This document shows, in pieces, positions 1-11,612 of a stretch of 55,172 nucleotides of DNA (position 1 is its first letter; the number at the start of each line of letters is the position of its first letter). The DNA is from Cochliopodium minus. Taxonomy: Eukaryota > Discosea > Himatismenida > Cochliopodiidae. A program made the translations under genes and the position numbers. The stretch is from positions 81,762 through 136,933 of the forward strand of contig JAMYWO010000008.1 in the NCBI GenBank assembly GCA_024220525.1, given 5' to 3'. Under the pieces are notes generated by a model. It did not search any database, was not told where the DNA came from, and saw only the letters and a program-made list of their open reading frames with translations.

Positions 1-294
1 ATGAATTGAAATTCAATATGACTGAAGAAGAAAGGAATTCAAAAAAATGTAAAGATCCCAAAGAATTTTTTGAAAGTACGATGAACCTGCCAAACTCCAG
101 AAGAAAATAGCAACCAAAATAATACATGTTTTTCTAGTTTCTTGTAAGTTTTCCAATCGCATCTTATCCAACAATTTGAGCAGGAAATAAAGAAGTAATA
201 AATAATAATTTCTATTTTTTATTTTTTATTTTTTATTTTTTATTTTTTATTTTTTATTTTTTATTTTTTATTTTTTTATTTTTCTATTTTTTAC
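1..294 (-). other. Intron sequence of the CH-LIM gene at the left edge
   Basis: No convincing exon is visible here. The minus-strand LIM exon just to the right ends at 295 with a GTAAAA donor in phase 1. A minus-strand frame from about 213 stays open for some 60 codons but reads as a hydrophobic and aromatic string without LIM ligands, so I treat it as intron. The stretch carries a (TATTTTT)n run at about 213-290. If blocks B and A are adjacent, the intron continues to position 43957. Confidence 0.6.
213..290. repeat. (TATTTTT)n heptamer run
   Basis: Roughly ten near-perfect copies of a 7-base TATTTTT unit lie in the intron downstream of the LIM3 exon. The same unit recurs at 1586-1670, 2722-2790 and 44111-44183, each time inside or beside LIM-gene introns. 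Confidence 0.9.
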
Positions 295-1639
295 CAGACA
301 CCAAATGGTAATGAGAAACACAGAAAGTTTTGTCATCAAACAAATAATATTTGTTGGTGAGAGGTTCTGTGCAATGGACGCAGTTGAAACATTTCGTGTG
401 ATACTTGCTTTCACTCACATAAGTGAAAACGGACTCTCCGATCACCTCCTTACACCTCTTACAAATAATCCCCGCCACTTCCAAGTAATGTTGCTAAATT
501 TTTTTTAAAAATTTTAATCTTTTAAATATTGCTTTTACAGTACTGTCTTTTTTTTTTTAATTTGATTTTTTTTTGAATGATATTGAAATTAATTTTAAAT
601 TTTTTATTTTTTATTTTCATTTTTTTTTTTAATTTTGATATTTTTTATTTATTTTTGATTTATTTGAATTTATTTTACTATTTTTAATTTTGATATTTTT
701 TATTTATTTTAATTGATATTTTTTATTAATTTATTTTCGATTTATTTGAATTTATTGTTTTATATTTTTATTGTTTTTTTTTTAAATTTGATTTTTTTGA
801 ATAAAATTGAAATTTATTTACTATTTTAATTGTCTTTTGATTTTTATTTTTTTATCTTTGACTTTTATTTTTTCAAATTTATTTTCATTTTTTTCAATTT
901 TATTTTTTTTACGTGGCAATATGGTTTGTCGTTGTAGGGATAAAAAACTTTGTCAAAGCTGCAAGAACACTTGGTACAAACGAAACATTGAGGATGATAT
1001 CTCTTTCCCAACGCAGTCGCCACTTCACTGGTTATGGCCTTGTCACATTTCTCACACTTTATATTTTTCTCTTCTTCTGACAGTTTTTTTGTTGAGATTG
1101 TTTGACCTTTTTCCTCTTCTAAAATAAAAATAAAAATGAAAAAAAATATGTATTTAAATAAAAATAAAAAATAAAAAATGTGATTTAAAAATCTTAAAAA
1201 ATAAATAAATACAGAAAATTTATTATAAAAAATCAAAAATATGTTTAAATAAAATAAATTTATTTAATTATGAAAATGTAAGAAATAATTGATTTAAAAT
1301 AAATTAAGAAAAAATAAAAAAAAAATTAATCCAACATTTTTTTTAAAAAAAATGTTATTAAATTAATTTTAATGAAAAGGGTTTGAAAGAATAAAAAGTT
1401 AATTTTTTTTTTACCAAGCTTTTTATTTTGAGAAGGTTTTTGTTGTTGAGGATTATGATGGTCCTCTGTGTGTTTTCTTTCCTCTAAGAGGTGTTCACGT
1501 GGGTTTTCCTGTACATGATTGTGACTGTGATTATCATAATTTTGGTTATCTTCTTTAGGTAAATGTCCAACCTTTTATAAAATAATATTTTTTATTTTTT
1601 ATTTTTTATTTTTTATTTTTTATTTTTTATTTTTTATTT

Positions 1640-1670
<31 letters not shown>

Positions 1671-4093
1671 AAATTTTTTTATTTTTATTTCTTACACTAC
1701 AAAATGGTTTATTTTCATGAGTGTAGAAAGAAGAGTTGATGGGAGAAGAGCATTTAGCGCAGACGAAACATGCCTCGTGATAAAGAAAACCATCCGCTAT
1801 TATTATTTTTCCACTCAAAAATTTGAAGCATGTGGTACATCTAAAAACAAAATTTAATAATTAAAATTAAGAATAAAACATAAATGAAAAATAAAAAATA
1901 AAAAAATAAAAAATAAATAAAATAATTTAAATTGAAAAAAATAATGAAAATAAAATGAATTTTCAAAAATTTTAAAATTAAAAAAAAAATGAATATTCAT
2001 CAAAAATTATTTAAAATAAAAAAATCAGGAAAATAAAAAATTTTCAATAAAAATAAATCAAATTATATATAGAAAAAAATAATTTTGGATCATTTTAAAC
2101 TAATAATTTTTCAACCTTAGTTTGGTTTCTAAGGAAGATTCATTCAAGGAGCGGGTGGCAAAGTCTTTTTTGGGGTATTTCTCATCATCATGATGTTCGT
2201 GATGTTCGTGATCGTGTTGGTGTTCATTATGATGATTATGATCTTGTTCTTGATGATCATGCTCTACCAAAACTTTGGTATTTTTTCTTTCTCTTTCTTG
2301 CTCCTCTAAATCTACTACTATGTTTTCACCTTTTTTCAAAAATAAAATTAAAAAGTTTAAAAAAATAATTTAAATATCAATAAAAAAATAAAAATAAAAA
2401 TAAAAAAATAAAATTAAAAATAAAAATACAGAAATTAAAATTTTATTAAAAAAAATAAAAAATAAAAAATTGAGAAACAAAAAATAATCTTTATTATATT
2501 TGTTTACTAGATTCGTTTTCGGGTTGAGTTTCTACAAAAGTTGTCTTTCTGTGGAACAAAGAGTGTTTGTTTTCAGGATCGTGTTTGTCCTCGTACTTTC
2601 TGGCCTTCAAGCACAACAACCAAGGAACCAACTGCTTCTCAGTAGGAACTTTCCCATCAATAATATCCTCCAATCCGAAAAATCTTGGAATACCTTTCAA
2701 AAAAAATTAATATTTATTAATATTTTATTTTTTATTTTTTATTTTTTATTTTTTATTTTTTATTTTTTATTTTTTTATTTTTATTTTTATTTTCAGAAAT
2801 TTGATTAATTTTTTTTTTTTTTTATTTTTACCTAAAGCATCGGCTTTTTTCATGATGTATTCAGCTTGTTGATTAGGAGGAATGTCTTCAATATCTTTCA
2901 ATTCGAATTCTTCTTCGGTTCCCTTCGCAACATAATGAACAAGTGATTTTATGAGATCTCCATTTTTGAAATCTGCTATTTCATAAACTGATGGTTTGAA
3001 ATCTAGTGAAAATTCAAAATAAAATAAAATGAAAAAAAAAAAAAAATTAATCAAAAAAAAAATAAAATTTATCAAAAAATTTAGTATAAAAAAATAAAGA
3101 TAGTTTACCTTTGCAGTTATCATATTTTTTAGCAATTTTTTCTGACCCTTTAAGAAATCCCAAAAAAAAAAAAATTATTAAATTTATAAAGAACATTTTT
3201 TAAAATAATTTAATAATTACATTCAAACGCAGCTTTGAAAGAAGACTTTTCTTTGGAGACGTTTTCGTCTTTTTCTGACCATCCATAGGTGAATCTAATT
3301 ATCAATTGATAGAAGAATCCAAGTATTGGTGGGAGCTGTTCGTTCTCAAATACAGAAGCATGAGGTACGATAAGATTTTTCATCTTTTCTTTCAATGCAC
3401 TCGTTGCAACATTTATATTTTCTTTATATGTTCAAAAAAAATTAGTATTAATGATATCTTTTCATAAATTTATTTATTTTGTGAATTTATAATTTGAATT
3501 ATAGAATGGATAGATGTTATTTGAGATGAAGAATAATATATAACTTTATGATCTATCACATCATGTTCTATAAAGAAATATGGAAATTTTTTTATTTTAA
3601 AATTTTTTTTTTTTTTATTTCTTCCCATACCGTATTTATGCATTGATGTCTTTGGATTGGCTATAAATTTCAATGATTCTCCCACCAATCTCTCCGCTAT
3701 TTTCACCAATACAATTCCATCGTTGAGATCACTGGTAAGATTTTTTATTCTCAAATTTTCATCGTTCAATATCCAATTTGCCCAATTTACACTGCCAAGA
3801 TATAACAAATTAGAATCATAAAGATGATATTGAAGAATAGAATTAAATGTTCGTTGGAAATTATTGTGAGAATATAAATATATTTTCTTAAAATTGAGAA
3901 TGCAAGAATTTCCAATAATTAAATTGTTAAAAATGGATCATTTGACATTCAATTTAAATCATTCTATTCTATTGTATTTTATGTTTTTCTTTGAATATTT
4001 CATTTTTTACAAGGATCTCTGTTCTTTGATTTGCACTTTGTCAACATTTTGTTTAATTCTCATGGTTACACCAATTCCTCCTTGGTTATTCAT
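295..4093 (-). CDS. Actin-binding protein with two CH and three LIM domains (N-terminal part of a five-LIM protein)
   Basis: This is a multi-exon gene starting at the ATG at 4093 (MNNQGGIGV...). Exons from about 3880 to 3210 encode a calponin-homology domain: NWANWILND, LNDGIVLVKIAERL, HKYENINVATSAL across an intron, and ILGFFYQLIIRF. A second CH domain lies at 3150-2494 and ends in ALGIPRFFGLEDIIDG. Tandem CH domains bind F-actin. A His/Glu/Asp-rich linker (2339-2100) follows, then LIM1 (about 1840-1690), another His-rich linker (1580-1435), LIM2 (about 1075-911) and LIM3 (493-295), each with C-x2-C...H-x2-C-x2-C-x2-C...C ligands. The LIM2-LIM3 linker CHQHYLEVAGIIC resembles paxillin-type tandem LIM spacing. 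It probably acts as a cytoskeletal scaffold. The last exon ends at 295 in phase 1, and two further LIM domains at 43382-43956 fit as its C-terminus. Some small exon boundaries are approximate. Confidence 0.85.
1586..1670. repeat. (TATTTTT)n heptamer run
   Basis: A tandem 7-base TATTTTT run sits in the CH-LIM intron between LIM1 and the His-rich linker exon. It has the same unit and polarity as the runs at 213, 2722 and 44111. Confidence 0.9.
2722..2790. repeat. (TATTTTT)n heptamer run
   Basis: A tandem 7-base T-rich run lies in the intron that splits the second CH domain of the CH-LIM gene. Confidence 0.85.
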
Positions 4094-4179
4094 TTTTTAT
4101 TTTTATTAACTGTAAAAATCTCAAATTTTTTATTTTTATTTAAAATAATTAAAAGGAGATTAAAATTTTTTTATTAAAA

Positions 4180-6015
4180 TTATTGCTTAATAACTTCCAA
4201 AATGCTTATTACTGTTGTAGTTTCAATGATTTTGTTTATTTTCAATCCAGATTGATCAAAAAGCTGAGTGAACTGAAAAAGAGATCTTTCTTTAGCACTA
4301 AAAGCAAGACCCATCCAAATATCTGTCATTGAATTTATAAAATCTCTTTTTTACAAAAAAAAAAAAGTAAGTTAATGAAAAAAAGGATTCTACCTTTATT
4401 TTACATTTATTACCTTTCGTCATTGTGTATCATCAAAGTTACAATAATGAGTTTTGAGCCTTTGTTCATTTGTTTAGAAACTGTCTTTAAAATTCTTATG
4501 GAATCTTCGTCATTCCAATCATGAAGAATGCTTTTACAAAACAAAAAATTAAAAAATGTCAAAAAAATTGAATTAAAATTTTAAAATATTTTACCTTCTC
4601 ATTAAATAACAATCCGAAGAAGGAACTGTTTCAAAGAAATTTCCTCCAAAAAAATTAACTCTCTTAGATAAAATGTGGTTTTGTTTTTTTGCATCCTCAA
4701 TAACGTGGGGAAGATCAAATAAAATTCCTTTTAATTTTGGGTTGCTTTCTAAAATTGGGAATAAGACGGCCCCTATCCCTCCTTTTTTAAAAACAAAAAA
4801 GGATTTATGAAAAATAGTTTTAAAAAATTTTATTACCTCCAACATCACAAACAACATTACAATTTTCAGAAAAGTTGTAGTTTGAAATAACTTTTTAAGT
4901 ATAAATTATTTTTAAAAATTATTCTGTTATTATGAGAAGATCACCATTTTTGATTGTCATTGAATTTTGAATAAGCATTGCTTTGTTGAAATTTTCAGAT
5001 TTTTCTTTGTTTTTACCCAAATAATCAAAAAAAGTTTCTCCATGTGACTTCTCAAATGAAGTCGGAAAACTTTGAGTTTAAGTATAAAAATTTTAAGTCA
5101 AATTAATTGAATAAATCAGTTTTACCTTCCTTCTTTATTTTTAATCTTTTGAATAATTTAAATTGTATTTATAGTTAATCTTAAATATTACCATATACTC
5201 TAAATTTTCAGATGCTTTAAATCCCTCTTGAAAATTAAAATTAACATTAAAAAAATAACATTATTTAATATTTAAAAAAAAAATACCTTCTCCTAAATGC
5301 TGGGATAAATAATAAAAGGAATATGGGTGTTCTTCTCTCAATAGATCCGATTTTGGAGTATTTTCGAAATAAATCTCAGCAAAGTTTTCCTCATTGACTC
5401 TCGAATCCTTGGCCATTCTGAAATATCCTCTAAGCGTTAGTACTCTCAGCATTCTATAAATCTAGACAACGTAATATTTCAAATTATATGTAGAGAACTA
5501 AAGTTTACCCTTTGAAAAAAGTTAAATTGTTTTAATTTTTTTTTGAATATTAATTTTTACAAAATATTATTACATTTTTGGATCTGAATTAGTTTCTTTT
5601 GAGATTGTCAATACATCCTTTTTCCCATTCGCTTTATAATAATTTATTTCTTCAATAAAAAAAATATCAATTTGTTGTTATACCCAATAGAGATGGTATT
5701 TTCATTTTGGTTGCCACATATATTGATTTCAATTGGAATATCGAAAAAAGATCTTGGGATACTTGTTTGATGGGCAAATCAAAGAAATTTTGTATAGATT
5801 CAACAACATTTTGAAGTTTGAGAAGGATTTTATACAATCCCAAAGAAGGAATTTGAATGGAATAATCCTTCAAAAAAGCAAAAATATAATTTTAAAAATA
5901 GGTGAATAATTTTAATGAATATTACAAAAGAATCATTTGTCTTGTTCTCATTTAAATAGATTAATATTGAAAAAATCAAAAAGATCAAAGAGATGAAGAA
6001 TATAAATTTATTCAT
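4180..6015 (-). CDS. SAM-dependent O-methyltransferase, COMT/ASMT (methyltransferase family 2) type
   Basis: This small-molecule O-methyltransferase has about nine exons. It opens with a hydrophobic segment (NKFIFFISLIFLIFSILIYL) that looks like a signal anchor and is not usual for this family. The dimerisation/winged-helix part follows (FQLKSIYVATKMKIPSLLG, then MLRVLTLRGYFRM). The SAM site VVCDVGGGIGAVLFPIL is split by an intron and is followed by LFDLPHVIEDA. The catalytic His is in RRSILHDWNDEDSIRIL, the family HDW motif. The C-terminus SILEVIKQ matches the usual family end. The substrate cannot be told from sequence; the family methylates phenolic or indolic hydroxyls. The ATG lies 18 bases after the stop of the upstream kelch-BTB gene on the same strand, and the stop is about 86 bases before the CH-LIM start. 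Confidence 0.87.
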
Positions 6016-6033
6016 TTTTATTTTTATTTTATG

Positions 6034-8236
6034 TCAAATAACTTGTTGGTAAATTTCTTTGATGTTTTTGTAATTCCTCTTTTTTAAACTCTGCTTTAAC
6101 TCTAACTTCAAAGAATTAAAGTTCTTGATGATCAACATCAAACAAGATTTCTGTAAACGAACGGAACAATCGAGACTCTGCTGATAAATGTTGATCACCT
6201 TGTTGAGAGAAAGTCGCTGCTCAATGGAATCCTCACACAGAATGGAACAATGTTCCAAAGAAAAAAAGTTGGAAAGTTTAATGAGATCGAAAAAAAGTTG
6301 GAGAGATAATCCGTCGACACTTGGAAGTTTACCAGTATAAATGTAAATTAAAAAATTTCGGAAAGTGTTTGATGTAAAATTGTCAATCGCAACTTTGTAT
6401 ATTTTTTTTGGTTTTTCGGTAGTATTGTCGAGGAAGCTGTTCTCTTCTTTAACGAAGGAGCGGATTTTGGGGCATCTGGCATAGACGATGTTCCTTTGGG
6501 CGGAAATCTCTTCGTTTTCTTTGGGGAAGGAAAAAATGAGGTCGGAGAAAGTTTTGTCGTTCAAAATTTTGGAAAAATCACTAACAAATTTGTTTTTGGG
6601 AACTTCTTCATTGTTGTCTTTAATTTACAAATCAAAAAAAAATAAAAAAATTATTATATTAAAAAATAAAAGAAATCATTTGATAAAATTGAAAAAACCA
6701 ATTAAATTAAAAAATTAATTAACAATTTGGAAAAATATTTTTTTTTTAAAAAATAATACCTAGTTTGAAATAGATCAAATCATTGAACAAATAATTGTCA
6801 ATATTTTTTCCTCCAAAGATAACGAGATTGTTATTGTATGTACAAACTGTATGGAAATATCTCTTTGGGAAAATCTCATCAATTTCACTTCCTATTTTTT
6901 GTTTCTTCCATTTCGACTTTTCAAAATTATAAACAAAAATCTCGTTGAAAGGAGAAAGTTTATCAGCACCCCCAACAATGATCATTTTATTATTATAAAT
7001 CAAAACTTTATGTCCTTAAAAAAAATTTATATTGAATTAATTTTTAATTTAAAATTTAAAATTTTATGTATTTTTGTTTTTTTAACCCCATCTTATAGAA
7101 GGAATTTCCCCATTACATTTTACAGTGGACCAAGTATTGGTTCCAAAACGATAGTCGTATAGGTTGGTATTTTCTCCATACCCTCCATAAATATACATTG
7201 ATCCTATTTATAAATATAAAATTAAAAAATCAAAAAAATAAGAAATTTTTTACCTTGCCATGAAACAGCTATATGATGATATAAATCAGGAGGGCTTCCT
7301 ATTGTTCTATTATTATTTTATAAATTTTAAAAAAAATTTTTGAATTTTTTTAAATTTGTTAAATCCATGTGTAACCTTATCTTTGCCCAATCATTTTTGG
7401 AGAAAGAATACAAGAAAAGATCATTGCCTAGAATGAACAGTATAAAAAAAAAGAAAAGATTTGGAAAAAAGATTTACATTTCAATCCAAAATCATCATAT
7501 CCTCCATACACAAACATACCTTTTAAATTTTGATGAAATTTCAAAATTATAATTTATTGTTGAATTTTTCTTTCTTACAATCATTATGTAAACAAGCAGA
7601 ATGTCCAAATCTCTTTGATGGGAGCTCTCCTTTCGCATTATTTATACTTTCCCACGTTCCATTCTTTGGATCATAGCAATTTAAATCGTTCATGTACCCA
7701 TTGCTTTTGCCTGCAAAAATATACATCTTTTCTTTGTAGATTATGGCTGTGTGGAAATGTCTTCCTTTTGGCCAAATTATTTTATTATTTTCCTTTTCTT
7801 TCTCTTTAACCTTTTCTTTTTCTTCTTCTGATGGTTGTTTTGGTGATAAATTCACCCATTTATTCTTCAAAAAAATAAATTTATTTTTTAATATTCAAGA
7901 ATTATCACGTTGATGTTAATAATAAATTCTTGATAATTTTATCTGACATTCTATTGTAATAAATTAAACTATCCATTAAATATTAATGGTGAAATATGAT
8001 GATACATGAATTAATTTCCAAAAATAATTTTTTTTTTTTTTTTGTACATGCTTGAATTCCCAACAGTACAATTCATTCAAAAATTTTCCATTTGTATCAC
8101 ATCCTCCAAATAAAAACATTTTTTCGTCATTTTCAAATATAACAGTAGAATGTCCATATCTTTCACTGGGAATCAATTCATTCTCCTTGATTATGATTTG
8201 TTCAACATTCTTCAATTTAGACTTATTTTTCTTCAT
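6034..8236 (-). CDS. Kelch-repeat protein with C-terminal BTB domain
   Basis: It starts at the ATG at 8236 and has about eight to nine exons. The N-terminal two thirds holds about five to six kelch blades with repeated GH-T-V/A, FGG or YGG and W signatures: ERYGHSTVIFENDEKMFLFGG, GRHFHTAIIYKEKMYIFAG, KRFGHSACLHND, MYIYGGYG, GHKVLIYNNKMIIVGG and YFHTVCTYNNNLVIFGG. The last exon (6564-6034) encodes a BTB/POZ-like domain: ILNDKTFSDLIFSF, NFTSNTFRNFLIYIYTGKL, LIKLSNFFSLEHCSILCEDSI. Kelch-then-BTB order resembles LZTR1-type proteins, which act as CUL3 ubiquitin-ligase adaptors with the propeller binding substrate. That role is inferred from architecture. It is divergent from PLD, with about 73 bases between the two starts, so they probably share a promoter. 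Confidence 0.87.
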
Positions 8237-8309
8237 CGTATCTTTACAAAAAGAAAATTCAAATTTTTTTTTATATTCATTTCTTTTTGATTTATTTACA
8301 AAAAAAAAA

Positions 8310-10559
8310 ATGAGTAAAGAAGAAGGAATAACACAATATCAAATTAATGTAGTTTCAGAATATGGAAAATCTCTTCAATTATTAAGTAATTAATTCTTAA
8401 TTTAATCTTATTTACACATTATTTAACACGAATATACATTATATAGTTTATATCAAAGATAAATATGGTAAATTGATAGTATTTCCAGATCCAAAAAAGG
8501 TAACATCACCCATAGTTTTATTTTCAAATTTTATTATTTATATTATATTTTTATTTATAATTATTGAAAAATATAGAATAAGGAGAAAGGAAAAAGCTTA
8601 CTGGAATTGGATCTCACCAATATAAATGAATTGACATTGGCAAAAAAGAAACATCAAGGAAAGAGTGGTTGGTTTAAATTTTTAGATAAAAGCACCCAAA
8701 AGGTATAAATGTATTATTTGATTCGAACAGAAAGATTGAAATTCTACATTGAATTCTTTTCAAATAAATGACTCAATATCTCCAACTTTATTTTCTTTTT
8801 AATTCCCTTAATCATTTAGGTCTATAAATTCAGATGTGGGAGTGATTTGATAGCTAAAGAATTTGTAAATGTAAAAAATAGTCCTCTTATTGATTGTAAT
8901 AAGAACGAAAATTAAAATTATGCTAAATTTTTTTATATTAGAATTTGGAATGGATGACCAGAAAGGCCAAATCAGATGAAAAACCAACACCATCAAAAAA
9001 TGAAACGAATAATAATAATAATGTGAATATTCAATCAACATCTCAAACAAATCTTAACAATCTGAATGTGAATTCACAAATCCCAATCAACAACAACATC
9101 CCTACCAATAATTTCAATCAATTGCCTCCAAATTATACAACACCAATGATGCATCCCAATATGATCCCTCAATACTTGTATAATCCTCAGATGATGATGA
9201 TGATGAATCACATGTACAATTCTAATCTCAATCTCAATCAAAATCAATTGACACCCAACAACTCATCGAACAATCTAAAAGATGATTCCTCCCCATCCAT
9301 CATTCATCAGCACTATCATCAGTTCGAGGATTCTCACGAGAAAGATCTTCCTCCATCTTATGAACTCTCCAACTCAAGCGGGCTTGATTTCCAAGTAAAC
9401 AGATATTCTTCTGCTTTTACAACAAGAGAAAACATAAATATAAAAGGTAAATAACCTCTTCACAATCAATTTTATTAAATTTTACTATTAATCATTCATT
9501 TTTTTATTTAAATTCAAATCATTTAATTTTTTAATCTTTAATTATCTTTTTATTTATGAAGCAATGGTAAATGGGAAAGAGACATTCAGGGAAATGTACA
9601 ACTGCATGATGCACGCTAAACAACAAATTTTCATTTCAGATTGGTTTCTTTCTCCAGAGGTGATTTATTCAATTTTTTTTTATAACAATTTCAAAACTCA
9701 AAATAATAAATTTACCCATTTTCTTAATTAGGTTTATTTGGTTCGTGAAACAGATAATGGGGAGAAAGTATGGGATGATAATTATCGTTTGGACAACATA
9801 CTCAAGTACAAGGCAAGTCAGGGTGTCAAAATTTACATCTACATTTGGAACGAAACAAATTTTGCACGTAAAAACCATTATTTTTTTATGATTTTTTTGT
9901 TTAATTTTAATTTAATAAAGTGAAACTTGGAAGCTACAGAGTGGAGGAAGTTTTTGAAAAAGTAGAAAATATTATAGTTTACAGACATCCTGTTGTCTTT
10001 CCAATAAAGTGGTCTCACCATCAAAAAGTTCTTGTAATAGATCAAAATATTGCTTTTGTTGGAGGACTGGACATGTGTTTTGGAAGGTCAAATTCACTTT
10101 TTTAATTTTTTAATATTTTTGTTTTATTTGTTCTATTAATAGATATGATGATGAAAAACATAGTCTATTGGATTTGAACGTAGAGAAATTTAAGGGAAAA
10201 GATTACTACAATCCAAACTTCAAATCATTTAAGAAATTAGATCATCCCTTTACTGATTTGATTGATAGACAGACAACCCCAAGAATGTAAAAAATACACT
10301 TTGAACTAAAAATATAGTATTTATTACATTTATTTTTGTAGGCCTTGGCATGATGGTTCGTTCATTTAATTTATTTTAATTAATAAAATCTTATTTTTTT
10401 TTTGTTAACAAAAACCAAAATTAACTTTTTGTTTTAGTCCATTTATTGGTAAAAAAATATAATTTATTTGTTATACACCTTTTATTAATTTAATTCAAAA
10501 TTAATTTAGGTTGATGGGTATGCTGCGAGAGATTTGGCGAAGAATTTTATAGAAATATG
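8310..10559 (+). CDS. Phospholipase D (PH domain plus first HKD motif), 3' end missing
   Basis: It starts at the ATG at 8310. Short exons encode a PH-like domain (IYIKDKYGKLIVFPDP, SGWFKFLDKS, ending NLEWMTRKA). An Asn-rich linker exon follows (8942-9449). The PLD catalytic half shows FREMYNCMMHAKQQIFISDW, the first HKD motif SHHQKVLVIDQNIAFVGGLD (H-x-K-x4-D), then FGRYD, GKDYYNP and RMPWHDVHLLVDGYAARDLA. This is the eukaryotic PLD1/2 class, which hydrolyses phosphatidylcholine to phosphatidic acid. The second HKD motif is absent. The last visible exon stops at 10559 with a GTAATT donor, and the N follows at 10620. The truncation is therefore probably a break in the assembly rather than a broken gene. 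Two microexons (10342-10355 and 10438-10448) encode MPWHD and VHLL. Confidence 0.93.
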
Positions 10560-10869
10560 GTAATTCCTTTTTTTAATTTATTTTTATTATAAAATGAACT
10601 AAAAATAACAATATTTTTGNAAAAGAAAAAAAAAGTGAAAAAAAAAAATTAATAAAGAAAATAAAAAAAATAAAAAATATAAAATAATAAAAAGAAAAAC
10701 TAAAAAAACTAAAAAAAAAAATTAACTGTAAACAATTAAAAACTAAAAATAAAAATAAAAACAAAAAATAAAAATAAAAACAAAAAATAAAAATAAAAAT
10801 AAATTAAAAACTTAAAAAATTGACGCTTTAACAATTAAAACTTAAAAATTTATTATTACTTTTGGATAG
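10560..10869. other. A-rich sequence around the N at 10620
   Basis: Left of the N is the beginning of a PLD intron. Right of it is A-rich, low-complexity sequence ending in the acceptor TTGGATAG before the GT5 exon. Neither flanking gene continues across the N: PLD lacks its 3' part and the synthase lacks its 5' part. That is the pattern expected at a wrong join. Confidence 0.8.
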
Positions 10870-11581
10870 GTTTATTACACCAGAATTAGGAAGATTTTCT
10901 AAAGCAGGAGGAATTTCTATCATGGTATCAGAACTCACCAGCGCGTTAGGAGAGTTGGGAGTGGACATTCATGTGATTTCTCCTTACTACAACTACAGAA
11001 AGGTGAAAGGTGGAGAAGAAACAAACTATCTCGAAAAAGAAGGTATCAAGTGGATCAAAAACTTTTTTACTACAATAGGAAGTGATAGTGTGGAAATAGG
11101 TAATTTTAAAAATAATGTTGTTTTTTTTTCAACTTTATTTCTTTCCCAATTTTTGCTTTATTTCTGTTCAAATTTTTGATTTTTATAATTACAATTTTTC
11201 TCAATTTTATTAAACTTTATTTCTTTTTCTTTGAAAATTTTAGGTGTTCATCAAGGTGTCGAAAATAATGTTAAAATGTATTTCTTGCACAATTACAAAG
11301 TAATTAATTTACATTTAATATTTTATATTTTATTTTTTTTAAAACATTTAATTTTCATAAAAAATTTTAATTTTTTATTTTTTTTTTTTTTTTTTTTTAG
11401 TACTTCCCAAGACTATATGAAAAAGGAAATGCAGAGTATGTGATGCAACAATCTGTTTTGTTTGCAAGAGCTTCTTTGGAACTTTGCTGCCAGATCAGAT
11501 TGATACCATCTGTGATTGTAACCAACGATTGGTTTACGACCCTAGGTAAAATGAAAAATAAAAAAAATGAAAAAATAAAAT

Positions 11582-11612
<31 letters not shown>

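Noticed and set aside
1-213. Minus-strand open frame with C-S-N-C that could extend the LIM protein
   Set aside because: It is hydrophobic and aromatic, lacks LIM spacing, and the exon at 43956 continues the protein far better in the same phase.
3480-3584. Possible exon (EHDVIDHKVIYY...) inside the first CH domain
   Set aside because: It reaches a stop and has no donor. Skipping it gives HKYENINVATSAL, which matches CH domains.
3894-4109. Plus-strand frame of 71 codons
   Set aside because: It is antisense to the first CH-LIM exon and its intron, and its hydrophobic content comes from T-rich intron.
8710-8800. tRNA B-box-like GATTCGAAC (minus-strand GTTCGAATC)
   Set aside because: It lies in a PLD intron with no A-box or acceptor stem around it.
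10573-10764. Minus-strand Phe-rich frame across the N
   Set aside because: It is low-complexity poly-A/T sequence read on the other strand.
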